From: Epiperipatus broadwayi
Taxonomy: Eukaryota > Onychophora > Udeonychophora > Euonychophora > Peripatidae
Length of the DNA: 64,000 nt
Direction of reading: 5' to 3'
NCBI GenBank assembly: GCA_028023455.1
Contig: JAQFVV010000352.1
Coordinates: 732,501-796,500 of the forward strand
A program made the position numbers and the translations under genes. The notes beneath the pieces are model-generated. The model was given only the letters and a program-made list of their open reading frames with translations, did no database searches and was not told the origin of the DNA. Of the stretch, positions 1 through 12,838 are shown piece by piece. How positions within the stretch are numbered: position 1 is the first letter of the stretch; the number at the start of each line of letters is the position of its first letter.

Positions 1-2195
1 TGGTTACTAATTAACATCAAACAAATAGCATCAATTTTGTTCTGTGATATATGAGTGCATTTAGTAAGAATTATGTTAATGATCTTATCTTTATTTTATT
101 TTGTGGTGATCAATGTTAAGTCACCACAAAAGAAAAATTGATCTAAATATTATTTCTAAAAAATAGCTAAATGTAATCATCTTCCCTTTTTTTCTATTTT
201 TGCTTGTAATAGACTTGTCCAAAATATAAACTACAAATGTTAGCACTGCAAACTGTGGAAATAAGGCAACTGACAATAAACAAATGTATGTACTGTAACA
301 TTCTGGATAGGCACCAAAAATATTAATTGTAATTATTTAGCACTGTATCTGTAACAGCTGAGTGCATCTTACTAAAGAAAATAAAATAACTTGAAATTTT
401 AATTTTTATGACCTAAATATATGTTTAAAAGCACATACAGATATAATTTCAAGGTTTTGAGATTTTTAATATTTTAGTGATAATTTATGATAGAAGAAGG
501 GTGGTTTGTCACAAAAATTGGCAGTTTAGTTTAAGTTGATCCAAGTTTGTTGTTTTTGTCTGCAGAACAGTATTGATATTTGTTTAGGTAATTTTCTGGT
601 TTATTTGTTTATATTTCAATCCATAGTGTAAATAGTGCAGTATGTTTGACTAATCATCATAGAAACCTATATTTTGATCAGATGAGTTTAGTGCATGTTG
701 TACAGGATTTAGAGATGTGCATGTATGCCTGTGCCTTTTTTCTACATTTTCCATTCATGTACTTCATTACACCACCAAATATCATGCTTCTTAGAAAAAT
801 GTTTGACTTTCCAATCCATAGCTTAAATAACCAGCTTAAACATAATTTAAATGAATTAATAGATCAATGGACCAATGGATTATGAAACAGCAAATACACT
901 ATCAAATATTTTATTTGCTAAAATAATTATCATTAGTTTTTATTTTGTTACTTTAGATATGAAAAATTTTATTCTTGTTTCAATTTAATATTTTTTAAAG
1001 ACATAATATTTTTTTTCTTTCTGTTTCAAGAGAGAATGATTCTTTCATATTTTGTAACTAATTTTCATTATTTTTTATTATTTTCTTTTATTATATATAT
1101 ATATATATATATATATTGTAATATCCAAATGTTTTTTTTATTATTGTTTTTCATTTATTGTGATTATGAGCAACCTATAAATATATGCATTTATAATGTT
1201 TTTTTTATCTTGTTGCATATTAAATTGATATAATGTATTTTATTTTCTTTTGCTCAACGTTGCAAAAATATTTTTTATCTATGTGATTTATGTATTAATC
1301 TTTAATATAAGAGAACACATTTTAAAAATATATGTTGACATATCATAGGGTGTGTGTACATGTGTAACTGCTTATACAAACATGTCAAAAGAATAGGTTA
1401 TACATGATTAGTTTAAATATGGTAAATTTAAAAGCAGGGCTTCACATTTGAATGTAAGTGAGATAAAACACACAAATTACATATGAAATTTATTTTCATG
1501 ATACAATAAATTAGGAAAGTCTTAAGTAAGCATTCAATGAAATATTTTTTTAATGTTATTTTAAGCCAGCTTATTTTAAAATATCCAAAATGACAAACTT
1601 GTATATTAAATTTATTTGGTTATGCGTATATAAATTTTTGTATTAGTTCTATATTTAATTAATATAATAATAAGCCATTTATCTAATTATTAATTTGATT
1701 ATAAAGAAAGAAAGAAGAATAGTATTAATAAAATATAATTATATATCTTAATTGGTTTCCGAGTTGTTATTGTTGATATAATCTTATGTTGTCTTCTCTT
1801 AATTCTATCATTTTAATTGATCATCACCATTCATAAATATTGAACAATCACTTGCAAATGTTAAGCAAGCACTCAAAAAAAATGTTAAGCAAGCTAGAAT
1901 ATGGATTCACATTTAGGTATTTAAAAATTATGCTTGATAATAAAAAAGTTTTAATAATTATAGTTCAATAATAGAAAGCTAAAATTATGTTATGCCCATG
2001 AGTTTTGATCAACCTCATCAAAGATGGATATCATGTTATTGAATAAAACACTGTTCAAATAATACTATACAAGAGTTATGATCACCATCATCATTGATTA
2101 AATAAATTATAATCAGTAAATCTAATGTTTAACATAATTGATATATTTGGTAAATAGGGGTTTATAGAAAGTTGAATATCATGTGGAGAGAGTCG
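1..2195. other. AT-rich non-coding DNA, no gene recognised
   Basis: No recognisable coding sequence. The open frames are short, low-complexity and Phe/Tyr/Ile rich, as expected from AT-rich DNA. It holds a small (TA)n tract at about 1095-1117 and scattered A/T homopolymers. It ends at the left LTR-like repeat. It could be intron or intergenic. Confidence 0.6.
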
Positions 2196-3268
2196 TGATG
2201 ATCAGTCATCATCATTGGTATTATTGAATCCTGGTTTACTATCAATGTATTTTGAATAAATAACTATAAACGTATATAAATGATAGGGAACATTATATCT
2301 AAATCCCAGTTTGACATGGGATGATTTAAAAAAAAGGTGCCTATGAGTTTATAAAGATAAATTTATTGTTGTGAGTTTATTAATAAGTTATGGCTGGTAT
2401 TGTCATCATCATTATCATTATCATCTTTATATTGTAATAAATAATTAAGTTAAGTAACTAGTTTCATGGCCATCCACTTAAGTAATGGTCTTCACTATGT
2501 TTATTTGGAAGCCATTAATAAGAGTATTTTTTGCATCGTTCATCAATATATGTAAATGAGCTAGTAATATCTATAAGAGTCTTTGATCTATATAAATTTT
2601 GGTGATATGGGCATCTTATGATTTTATTGACATGAGTAAAATATAAGAGTGTCATTTTTTTTCATTAGTCATCCAAGTCATGTGATAAAAATGTACCGAA
2701 GGAGTTTGAACTCAGTACATCTCTAAACAGATATTTATCTAGATTTAAAACAATCTAGTGGCGCTTGTGGGAAAACAGATGTACTTAGCTAAACTGAATA
2801 AAGAGTGATTTAATCCCTTTCCAACTTAATGATATTAAGTTTATATGATAATTTTATACATTGTTATAAAAAGCACCAGTGTATGCGCGTGACTGTGAAT
2901 GGTCTTATATACATGAAAAGAGGAATGAGAAGGATTCTTGGTTAAAAGAAGCTAGTATTGGAGATAAGCAAAATGCACTCTAGGGATCTCACAGTGGGTA
3001 ATTTATTCAGTTGCTATATTTAATATTATTTTATTTGATGACAATGGCCAGTATGTTTTATTGTTCAAATGACTTCCCCAATATCTAAATATTTAAATCT
3101 TTAATGGTGACAGTTTTAATTTTCATTTGGATATTTTATATGGAAAAATGAGATAATTTATTTATTTCATTATTAGCATGACAAAATTAATGTTTAGGAT
3201 AGTTGCAATCTGGCTATAATTTTATATTTAATTAATTAAAAATAGATCCAGATAGAACATGATATGCA
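2196..3268 (+). repeat. Left LTR-like direct repeat
   Basis: Begins TGATGATCAGTCATC and ends near GATATGCA. It matches 4659-5711 block by block, including the CCATCCACTTAAGTAATGG block, the 'ctttgatctatataaatttt' block and the 'gagtttgaactcagtac' block. TG...CA ends are a plausible but unproven choice of boundary. Similarity runs a few bases further on the right, to about 3274. Confidence 0.65.
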
Positions 3269-4135
3269 TATATTGATGAAAGACAAACTGACTGAAATAA
3301 AAGAAACACAAGTGAAGGGAACATCTAGTAGTGGGTCATGTAGAATACCACAAAGTTTAGGGCCAGAGATATACGGAAATAATGCTATAGGAATAGAGAG
3401 TTGTCAAATAGTAGAGAAGGGTCCCAGAAGAACAGAGGAAGAGGAAGATAATTTAGTAAATGAGGGAAAAAGTAGCCATATAGCTAAATATATTCAAGTG
3501 AAAGTTTTTAGGGGTGAATATGGGGAAATTCTCATAGAATATTTGAATGGTCTTGATGAACTGTTTTCTTTGCGTTGACTAAATGACCGAGAAAAATTAG
3601 CAGTTGCGAGCAACCACCTTCATGCCCCAGCAAAATGTTGGTGGCATGCACTCTTTTATAGACCCAAAACATATGGGGGCTTTAAGATTATGCTACTTCA
3701 GACATTCTGGAGTGAAGAGAAGCAGGATAGTCTGAAGTACAAAATTAGCCAGCAAAAATATACCCCTAGAGAAGGAACTTATACTCACTTCTTCCACAGT
3801 CAGGCTGCTACTTTAAAATGCTTACAGCATGCCCCTTGTCTGAGCCCCAAATCATTAGGATAACCAGAAGAAACTTCCCCAAACAGGTAGAGCTGGCCAT
3901 AATAGCTGCTGATGTATACTTCCTAGAGAGAGTGGCAGACATGTTAGATGCATTGGGGGCTACAGAAAGTACAGCTGAAGATTATCCTAGAAAGAAGGAG
4001 AACTATAATTATAAAGTCTCCAGTATGAGAGCTGGAAACAAACAGTTAGGCCAACACTTTCCAACAAAACCCAGTAAACCACACATAGGTAGGCCTGGGA
4101 ATAATTGCCATCACAAATGCAAAATAGACCCATAA
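3264..4135 (+). pseudogene. Gag-like pseudogene of the LTR element
   Basis: Reads from ATG 3264 for about 104 codons to a TGA at 3576. It then continues in the same frame through a stretch containing KCWWHAL, TFWSEE and YTHFFHSQA, which looks like a retrotransposon capsid region (conserved Trp residues, 'F' spaced motifs). A frameshift near 3850 moves the reading into the 3818-4135 frame (RNFPKQVELAIIAADVYF...). One stop plus one frameshift make it non-functional. No intact CCHC knuckle is visible after it. Assignment as gag rests on its position between an LTR-like repeat and a protease, and on general capsid character, not on a diagnostic motif. Confidence 0.55.
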
Positions 4136-4295
4136 TTATTAGAAATAGGAGTCCAGTAGCCAGTTGCTCAGGAATTACTAATAAGGTTCCATATAAGGTG
4201 CAGCAAAAGTCCATAAAGATAATGACCAAGGCTAGTCCAACAAACTAAAATGGGTTTCAACAGAATGTTCCCTACTGTGGAAGCCCATTGCTAAC

Positions 4296-4661
4296 TTGGG
4301 GAACAAGGGCAATATTTTAGCAATTAATTTAGGTTGGGACACAGGTGATGATCTGGACAGTGAACCTTTGCCAGCATGTTATACTTTAGGTGGCTGTCCA
4401 AAGATCAAACTGGTCATTTTAGGAATAGCAACCAAGGCATTGGTGGACACAGGGAGCCAGGTGACAATAATCTCTGAGGCACTGTATCATAAAATGCTAA
4501 GGGAGGATGAGGAAATTCCCAAATTCCCTATGAAGAAAACTGCTATTATATTAGCTAATGGCAAAAAGGCCAAGGTATTTACCCAGCAAATATGGCTTAC
4601 TCTACAAATAGGATCTCACTCATATGAACATGTCTTCTTGATCATGCATAGAGATTCGTGA
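4296..4661 (+). pseudogene. Truncated retropepsin (retrotransposon aspartic protease)
   Basis: The translated frame contains KALVDTGSQVTIIS, the catalytic D-T-G-S motif of retropepsins with its usual hydrophobic lead-in and following 'T.IS'. A strand-rich stretch follows (ILANGKKAKVF, then IWLTLQIG and HVFLIM). In family members a second conserved segment with ILG follows shortly. Here the reading runs into the right LTR-like repeat at 4659 and stops, so the C-terminal part and all of pol are missing. The normal protein would be a homodimeric protease that processes Gag-Pol. The lead-in region before the motif (LAINLGWDTGDDL...) resembles the gag-pro linker of Ty3/Gypsy elements. Confidence 0.75.
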
Positions 4662-5711
4662 TGAACAGTCATCATCACTAGTGTTATTGAATCCTAGTTT
4701 TAACTATAAAAGTAAATGCTAATGAGTGTTATATTTAAATCTCATTTAAAATAGGATGATTTTAAAAAGAAATGCCTATAAGTTTAGGAAAAGATAAATT
4801 TATTGTTGTGAGTTCATTATAAATCTATGGCTGATATCATCATCATCAGTATTATCATCTTTCTATTATGATAAGTAATTAAGTTAAGTAACTAGTTAAA
4901 TGGCCATCCACTTAAGTAATGGTCTTCACTATGTTTATATGGAAGCCAAGAGTATTTTTTTTTGCAACTGTTCATCAATATACATAAAATGAGCTAGTAA
5001 TATCTACAAGAGTCTTTGATCTATATAAATTTTGGTGATATATGGATCTTGTAATTTTATTGACATAGATAAAATATAAGAATGTCATCTTTTTGTTCAA
5101 TAGTCATCCAAGTCATGTATAGTAAAAATGTACCAATGAGTTTGAACTCAGTACACTCTAAAGAGATATTTATATAGATTTAAAAAAATCTAGTGATGTT
5201 CATGGGAAAACACATGTACTTAGCTAAACTGAATAAAGAGTGATTTAATTCCTTTCCAACTTAATGAAATTAAGTTTATATGATATTTTTTATACATTGT
5301 TATAAATAGCACCAGTGTGTGTGTATGACCGTGAGTAGTCGTATATACATGGAAAAAGGAATGAGAAGAATTCTTGGTTAAAAGAACCTAGTATTGGAGA
5401 TAAGCAAAATGCACACCAGGGATCTCAAAGTGGGTAATTTTATTTGGTTGCTATATTTAATATTATTTTATTTGATCACAATGGCCAGTATGTTTTATTG
5501 TTCAAATGACTTCCACAATATCTAAATATTTTAAATCTTTAATGATAATAGTTTTACTTTTCATTGTTGTTATTTTATGTATTGAGAAATGAGATTATTT
5601 ATTTATTTCATTATTAGCGTGACAGAATTAATGTTTAGGATAGTTGCAAATGGGCTATAATGTTATGTGTAATTCATTAGAAATAGACACCCAAAGAGAG
5701 CATGATAAGCA
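4659..5711 (+). repeat. Right LTR-like direct repeat
   Basis: Counterpart of 2196-3268, starting TGATGAACAGTCATC and ending near GATAAGCA. Its left junction cuts the protease reading frame, so the deletion of pol either happened before the last transposition or is a later internal recombination. Divergence from the left copy is clear by eye. Confidence 0.65.
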
Positions 5712-6025
5712 TATATTCTTATTTATATGTTATCGTCATCCTTATTTAATTATAAATTGTATTTTAGCTAACACAGTGAATTCATTTCTCATTTAATTTA
5801 CTCAGTTACAAGTTATTGAATTATAGCAGCTATCATTTTATCAGTCATCAATATATAGATTGTAATCAGTTATACAGTAACAGCCTTTTATCAACCTTTT
5901 TGTCAATTCATCTTTATTTATTTATACTGTAAAAATGGTGCAGATTATTAACATATCATGTATTAATTAATAATTGCATCTATATTTATTTTCAGTTACA
6001 AATAATATCTTTATTTTTTTATTCC
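5712..6025. other. AT-rich spacer, nothing recognised
   Basis: Short stretch between the right LTR-like repeat and a palindromic (TA)n junction. No ORF or repeat relationship was noticed. Confidence 0.5.
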
Positions 6026-6028
6026 GTT

Positions 6029-6084
<56 letters not shown>

Positions 6085-6092
6085 AACGGACT
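6026..6092. repeat. (TA)n microsatellite with palindromic shoulders
   Basis: About 50 bp of TA sits between CCGTTACAATAT on the left and ATATTGTAACGG on the right, so the whole block is one inverted repeat. The same shoulder sequence (TTACAAT / ATTGTAA) recurs at many (TA)n tracts in this window. Confidence 0.85.
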
Positions 6093-6753
6093 GTAAAACC
6101 CTTTTAGGATAGTACACCCAGAGCCTTCTCTACTTACAGATCCTATTACTACTCGGGGTTCTAACTCAGTGTAGACATTTGCCTTTAACTCTGCTCAAGG
6201 ATGGAATTAAATAGGATGGCAATAATGTGACCTCTATATAGATCCTTAATGGCTATTGCTAATAATAAATTAAAAATCTCTATGCATGTATAATAGCTAT
6301 TCTGGTGAGTGAAGTATGAATGATGCTTGACAATCTAGAGACCAGAGAAACAAAGGTTTTAACTTCAAACAACAAATATTTATTAACAGATCATGCTTAA
6401 AGTTATAATATTTATAAATCAACAGAATATATACATGATTATTATAAAATATTAATTTGTCTCTACAACAATAAGACTAGCTGTAATTTAAATATTAAAA
6501 TATGGGTTGAAATAAGAATTATAAAATTTAGTGCATAACTTACAATAATGTATTAATTATTTTAAATATAAAATTATATTACTAATGTACGATTATCATT
6601 TTGTTTGTCCTTTAAATGTACCTCAAGGTTATGTCCATGAATTGCTAATTTGTGTTTTGTATAGTTCATTCATAAACAGTTATTCATTTAAACAAGAAAA
6701 TGTTATATATATATATATATATATAATTCTATGTTTAAATAATATATTTCTAT

Positions 6754-6796
<43 letters not shown>

Positions 6797-8262
6797 CTTA
6801 TTAATTAGTTTGATTTTAATGTATAAATTGTCTAATAAATGTAAATATTTAAAATCTTACCTTTTGTTTCAGTCATTGTCCAGTTTAATTTAAACCTTCA
6901 ATTATGATAATATTTTATTTACAAACATATATAATATATTGATGTATAGTTTGAGTTGTGCATCTCTCTCACCCTATAAAAATCTAAACAAATGAGTTCT
7001 TTTTTAAAAAAAAAAATGTTTGCTACACTTGAATAAAAGGGTGAGAAAAATTCACAATCCAACTCTCAGTATACATTTAAAAAAAAAATATTTAAAACAT
7101 AAAATATAATGAAATTTTGGATTTCCTTAAAACAATAGCAAGTTAAATTTTCAAGAGCAACTTCTGTATTCTTAACAGATAATGTCTTTCTTTCCTTCAT
7201 GTATATTAAGTCATGTTGAACATTCTAAGCATTAACAATTCCCATGACGAAATTGAATTCCTCGGCGTTTGATTTTAAAGCCATGCATTTCCATTCCATA
7301 TCAAGATCTTTCCACGTTGATTTAAACAATATATACCAATAAATATGATCCTCCATCACACGTCAACGACACCAAGAGGATAGAAAAATCCCCCGACACT
7401 TAATTAGCAAAAGTGCATTGTTAGATATTATTTACACATATATAAATTATTAAATATGAATCCTTTTCCAAGGCTTACGTTATAATATAAGGTGAACGCT
7501 ATTTCTATGCAGTTTTATTTATATATGTATGAGATGCATGATAAAGATTTTACTTTAAAAGTAATGTTAATAAAGTTCTATTTCATCATTAGTTGATTTT
7601 ATTTTATCCAAGAAACATTTGATAGCAATTATATTTTTTAACAATGATAAATAACTATGATGTTCTTAGTATGTATTTGAAAGAACGAAAGTTCATCAAT
7701 TAAATAATGTTTTTTTTTCCTTTTTAAAACATTTTACACTTATCAATAATAAAATTCCAAATATTAAATAGTTTATTTTTAATAAAGAAAGGAAATCATA
7801 ATAACTAATATTATAATTAAAATATTCTTTACAACTTTACTTTCATGCACTTCATTTGAACAAGAAAAACCAACAACAACTAAAACAAAATCTGTTGCTT
7901 AGATATTTTTCCACGTTCCCAAAATCAACAAAGGTTTACTTTTTTTTTCCTTTTTTAAACAAAAGAAACGTGGTTACTAGAATTTAATGTCAAATATTTT
8001 TTTTCTATTTTGTCACGTCATGATTTAAAATCTACATTCATGTGTATATGTATATATTTTATTTTACATTTAATAAAAAAAATAAATGTGTTCATTCCTT
8101 CATGAATGTATGGTTATGTTTGTGTGTATATATATGTGTATATGTCTCCAAATATCTAAAAAAATTAGGTTTTAAAAGGTGGCTGCCTATTTAATCTTTA
8201 TACATTTTTATCCTAAAACATCAGTTACTTATTATTATTTTTTTATAACGATTTGGCATCAC
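6093..8262. other. Candidate (TA)n-bounded repeat segment, non-coding
   Basis: Starts ATTGTAACGG after the (TA)n and ends CACCTTACAAT before the next (TA)n, so its two ends are inverted to one another over about 9 bp (ATTGTAA). The first 250 bp are less AT-rich; the rest is AT-rich with (TA)n at about 6705-6725 and 6757-6793. No protein is recognisable. It may be a non-autonomous element of the same style as family A, but only one copy is in the window. Confidence 0.35.
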
Positions 8263-8291
8263 CTTACAATATATATATATATTGTACCGGT
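8263..8291. repeat. Palindromic (TA)n junction
   Basis: Short TA tract with CCTTACAATAT on the left and ATATTGTACCGG on the right. Confidence 0.75.
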
Positions 8292-11200
8292 CAAGCTAGC
8301 ACATTCGCGCAACAGAATCCAGAGTCCAAGCAAAGATACCAAGCCCGACCAGTATGAGATGGTTAGATCTCGAGACTGACCGCACTTCAACTCCTTCACC
8401 TGTGCTCCAAGACCTACGATCCTACGGATGACCACCTTGAAGATACATATAGATATTATTTTAACCGCGAGCCGACATAGGTCAGTGAGAAACAATGAGA
8501 CTCATAACAAAGAATGGAATTTATCAACTATATATATTTAAAACTAATTAATGCATAGGAAATCACATATATAATATAAAGAATTTTGAATTGGATTGAA
8601 ATAAATAAGATCGAGAGCAGAGTAATTTATTAAATTGTATGTTTATTTTTGCAGATTAAATTTGACAATTTTTATATATATTATTCTTGCATTTTACAAT
8701 TAAAATGCGCGTAGCATCTAACATTCTTGGAGAGCGCTTTAACATTCTCTCCTTACAATTAAAATTATTTTACATGTGTTATGCTATTTGATGAAATTAA
8801 ATATTGTTTTCATCATTTGCTTTATTATCTTATTGATCAGTCACTGCATTGTAGCTATGGGGCAGATTATGCTAATCCCTCTTATTTCATGGTTTTCAGC
8901 TAAGTAATCAGACGAAGCCTTGTTTTCACATATATGTGAAACATTTAAAATCAAATTTATCCATAACATTATTATTTCAAACTATTGTACATAAGACCGA
9001 AACTAGCTCTTGAATATGTCAGACAATGGCTGAAACTTAATTTAAGGGAGGAAGAGTTGGCAACAAAAGAACCAATGTGCTATAGCGCTGGTAAACAGTT
9101 ATAATAAAGGTTGCTCTGCGGATGAATTAATATTTAGGGTTTCATGATCAACACCGGAGCCCTATGACCGATCGCCATGCTGCTAAAGAGGGTTGGGGTA
9201 GCTAACACTATTGCCTGGAATTTGACGTCAGGTCTTATTCGTGTGCGACCCAAGGAGTGTAAGAGGGATGGCCGTTAGGAGTTCCATCTTAAAGAAAAAT
9301 GCAACATAACGAGAAAGTTTAAATGTATAATAAAATTATCACATCTGCCAAGCAAAAGAGTTGAAATAATTTAATATTTAGCCACGAGAACGATAGCTAA
9401 TCAGTGTAATCATTAGCGCCAACTCTAATATAGCATTATTAATAATCATATGCTATACGTGGGCATACTTTTAAATATTCTTTGCTTTCTAGTTTCAATC
9501 TCAAATAACACATTTTATTACGCGATTAATAAAAAAAAAAGGGGGAAAAAGTATATTTGGAGGGCTTTTACAAAATGAAATAAATAACAAATATACTTAT
9601 TCAAGGCTTGGATATTGCTTAGTGAAAATTAAATTGAAATTTACTTTGGGTTAAAACAAGATTCCCATTTTAAAATTGCCAACAAATAATTAAATAATCA
9701 AGGTCAAAATAATAATCAGCACATAGCCAATTTTTGGCAGTTATTTAAGAGGGTTTCGAAACAGCATGCATTAAGCTATGATAAATAATTATTAAATGAA
9801 GAGGGGTCATTCTCTCTTCTCTTTATTATTAATATTGAATGCCCGCTGTTTTGAGGCATTAGCATATAATTTATATTTTAAAATAAAGAAAAGAAATAAA
9901 GAAACCATAGTCACAACTGCAGTGAGAAAGTTGAAAATAAAATTATTAAAGTCATTTCGTTAGGACACATTAGAAAGTAGGTCAGAATTATATAAAAAAA
10001 ATTAATTAAATTTAAGAATAAAATTTTACATCTAGCAATCTACTTGAATTCAAGATTTTAGAATTAAAATACATTTTATAAGTCTAGACTTAAAGGAAAA
10101 TTAATATATTGAACTGCAGTTAGAAATGGTGATGTTACCGGTGATCTTGTAGTACTTGAGCTGGAGTTACGGGAGTCTTTGTGGCGGCTTGCGGCATCAT
10201 CTTCTTCCCACGGTTAGAGCGGAGATGTTATGGCAGCATACTGGTGATGGTGGTTTTTGGATGGACGTAAAGGCCCGTTGCCTTCACTCTGGAGCTTATC
10301 CAAGGCTGCCTGTTTTAGCCCGACATTTTCTCTCGAACAGATATAAAATTTATTCACTTAACTGGATGTCAAAATGTTCACGGTTGCTTTTGGTTCAGGA
10401 TACACGCTGGATTCAAAAGCTTAAAGATGATCAAAGAAGGCAAAAATTCACAGATGTAGCATTCAAGCTGTAAAGATTTCAAAGATTCAAAGCTGTCCAG
10501 GTTTCAAAGAAGAAAAGATCTAAGATGGCTCCTCCACTTTACATGGCCTTTTTTTAAATGATCGCCTTATCAGCCCACACACCTTGGAATTTCATCTCCA
10601 TCAAGATTACAAAATTTTTAATTTGCTTATGAATTTAGTGGTTGATTTCAAACATGCTGACATTCCTTTTAGGTGTTATAACTTTTCTCTGATTATCAAA
10701 TTTTTAATTAAATCGAATTTTAATCAGTTTAATCCGATATTAGATTTTATTTTAATTAGTCAGGAATTTTGTTCTGAATTTATAATTTATGTGTAAAATC
10801 TTCGCTGTAAACATATTTTTAATTAGCGAGCTCTCCAAAATAATTTAGAATCAATTAGCTAGATTATTTTAAAATTGGCTTTTCTTTTTAGAAACCTAAG
10901 GCAGGTGTGGCATATACTGATACAATTGTTTACAGCAAAAACTTTACTAAACTTTTAATTCTACGAAAATACTTTTATTTTTAGAAAAAAATCTTTTTTC
11001 TTTTTAAAAAGAAACTTGTCAGCGCATTTGCAATCAATCACCCTTTCAATGTGTTTTTACATTAAATTGGTTTATAATAAAAATGAAACTTAAAATTTAA
11101 TAAATATTTTAATCACGCCACTATGCTATATATATTCAATATAGGTGGATTATATTCCCACATACGAATTTAAGTAATAAATTAATAAATTGACGCTACA

Positions 11201-11450
11201 TTATTACTGTACTAAAAATAGTTTAAAAATATTACGCGATAAAATTATACGCTATAACTCTGGCAATACTATTCAATTATAGCGTTCTTTCGTATGTGCG
11301 TATATAATGCTGTTTATATAGCCGTGATTGCAATTTTTAGCTTACAAATCTTAATTTAGACTTATTAAACAGGTTTGAATTTAGCACAGACGAGTGGGTT
11401 ATTAGGATGGTTGGTGAAACGGTGAGGGATTTGAAGACAACCGTTTCAAT
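8292..11450. other. Unassigned repeat-like block, no recognisable gene
   Basis: Begins ATTGTACCGGTC, which resembles the inverted right end of family D (TGTGCCGGTC). It contains less AT-rich islands at about 8290-8480, 9000-9300 and 10100-10560. The longest open frame in the last island (10156-10473) has no ATG at its upstream edge and matches no family I know. The block ends near a small hairpin, GAAACGGT...ACCGTTTC, at about 11415-11447, followed by a short TA run. Probably another dispersed element. Confidence 0.35.
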
Positions 11451-11462
11451 ATATATATATAT

Positions 11463-12600
11463 TAAGAATACATAACATAGTCAAAACTTTTTTAAATGAT
11501 CTTCATTAATGTTAATGAGTTTGGCAACAATGTCCTTCAGATGTTCAGTCCATTTTTTTCCAAATTATTTTCCTCCAGGTTAATATTTATCACTCATTGA
11601 TTTCTCTACATAATACTCTTGAAATAATGTTGCATCAATCCCCTCCATTGATCTTTCTCTCAATCTATATATAGGCATCTCTTATTGGACAATGGGTATT
11701 TCCCCAGGCATTATAAGTGTAGATGAATGATGTCATCATGCACTCAGTGTCAAAATAATGGCAGTTCCTCCTATAGCACTAGTATCTTAGCCTGAATACA
11801 TTGCACATCAATTTATAATGTGATGAAATTCTATCTTATTCCACTTAGGCATTTTTGGTTTTTTATACAATATGAAGTTACTTCATTATTCTATTTATCT
11901 GCTGGGGATATTTTGTTTCCTTTCTATTCATGCTCAAATCATATTGTTCTTTTTTCAATATTGGTTCAAAGACAATATCCTTATTTTCTTAAGGTGCACA
12001 ATTCCTTACTCTCAATTACATCAACTATCAATTTTACTTTCTTATAGTCTTCTGCTAGTGACTTTATATGGAAAAGCCAAAATTATTGAATGTGGCATCC
12101 ATTTTATTTATCATTTGAAAATTCACTCTACCAATGTTGACTTTCTCTTGCGGAAACATGATTTTTTTTTCTTTTTAAAAGATTCTAAATATAAACTGCA
12201 TTTACTTTTATACTGATCATAGTATCTGGTATATGGTATACCAAATTTTTCACTTTCTTCAACACTGTTGCAGTTACTTCTTGTTGTATATCTTACCTCA
12301 GTAGAAATTATTCTAAAAAATTATGTAATGGAATTCTAAATTCACTTTTCATACTTGGCTGCTGAGTGATTAGCTTAACATTTGGTCATTACTATTCTTA
12401 ATTAGTCTCTGCGTGTGCTGTAGTACTATTTAATTTGTGATGAACAACACATTGACCATTAGTTTATTATTAGTATACATGTATATTTAGATGTTTTTTT
12501 TAAAGTGTTAAATGCTGTTTTCTCTCATTAGATGGAACAATCTTGTGTTATTATGTGAAGAAACAAATAATTTATTGAGATGTTTGTCATTATAAATAAT
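11463..12600. other. AT-rich DNA, no gene recognised
   Basis: Overlapping open frames on the plus strand at 11820-12216 are Phe/Ile/Leu/Tyr-rich in two frames at once, which points to base composition and not to coding. Confidence 0.5.
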
Positions 12601-12637
12601 TAATAAAGTGTATATATATATATATATATACACTTTA

Positions 12638-12690
<53 letters not shown>
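12600..12690. repeat. Compound (TA)n with inverted AAAGTG/CACTTT arms
   Basis: AAAGTGTATAT at 12605 is mirrored by ATATACACTTT at about 12627-12637, followed by a further roughly 45 bp TA tract. The block is a potential hairpin or cruciform. Confidence 0.8.
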
Positions 12691-12693
<3 letters not shown>

Positions 12694-12838
12694 ATGATAA
12701 AAAATAAACAGCATGTATTCAATTACTTGCTGGCTAAGCATTAGTTTTGAATGGACTCAATATGAATATATTTATTAAAATAGGCTGGTTTGGTAGAATT
12801 GTAAGCTTTCCTTACAATATATACATATATATATATAT

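Larger units (their letters stand above)
2196..5711 (+). mobile_element. Internally deleted LTR retrotransposon (LTR-gag-protease-LTR)
   Basis: Two direct repeats of about 1.06 kb flank a 1.4 kb interior that encodes gag-like sequence and then the start of a retropepsin. RT, RNase H and integrase are absent, because the right repeat begins inside the protease. The repeats differ by many substitutions and small indels, so the element is old. No target-site duplication or primer-binding site could be recognised, and the first gag ATG lies at the very edge of the left repeat, which is unusual. A Ty3/Gypsy-type origin is the best guess from the protease. An alternative is a segmental duplication that happens to flank a gag-pro remnant. 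Confidence 0.65.

Noticed and set aside
2690-2770. tRNA-like or SINE-like patch in the LTR ('gagtttgaactcagtac')
   Set aside because: No A/B box pair with correct spacing and no cloverleaf; the patch is part of the LTR-like repeat.
3576-3578. In-frame TGA in gag and at 53354 in the endonuclease suggesting a recoded stop
   Set aside because: Different elements also carry TAG, TAA and frameshifts, so decay explains them; the standard code fits all intact frames.
3987-4229. Minus-strand 80-codon frame over the gag remnant
   Set aside because: Lies opposite the better-supported gag-like plus-strand reading and has no domain.
10156-10473. 105-codon plus-strand frame in a less AT-rich island
   Set aside because: No ATG at its upstream edge, no recognised domain, no second copy to test conservation.
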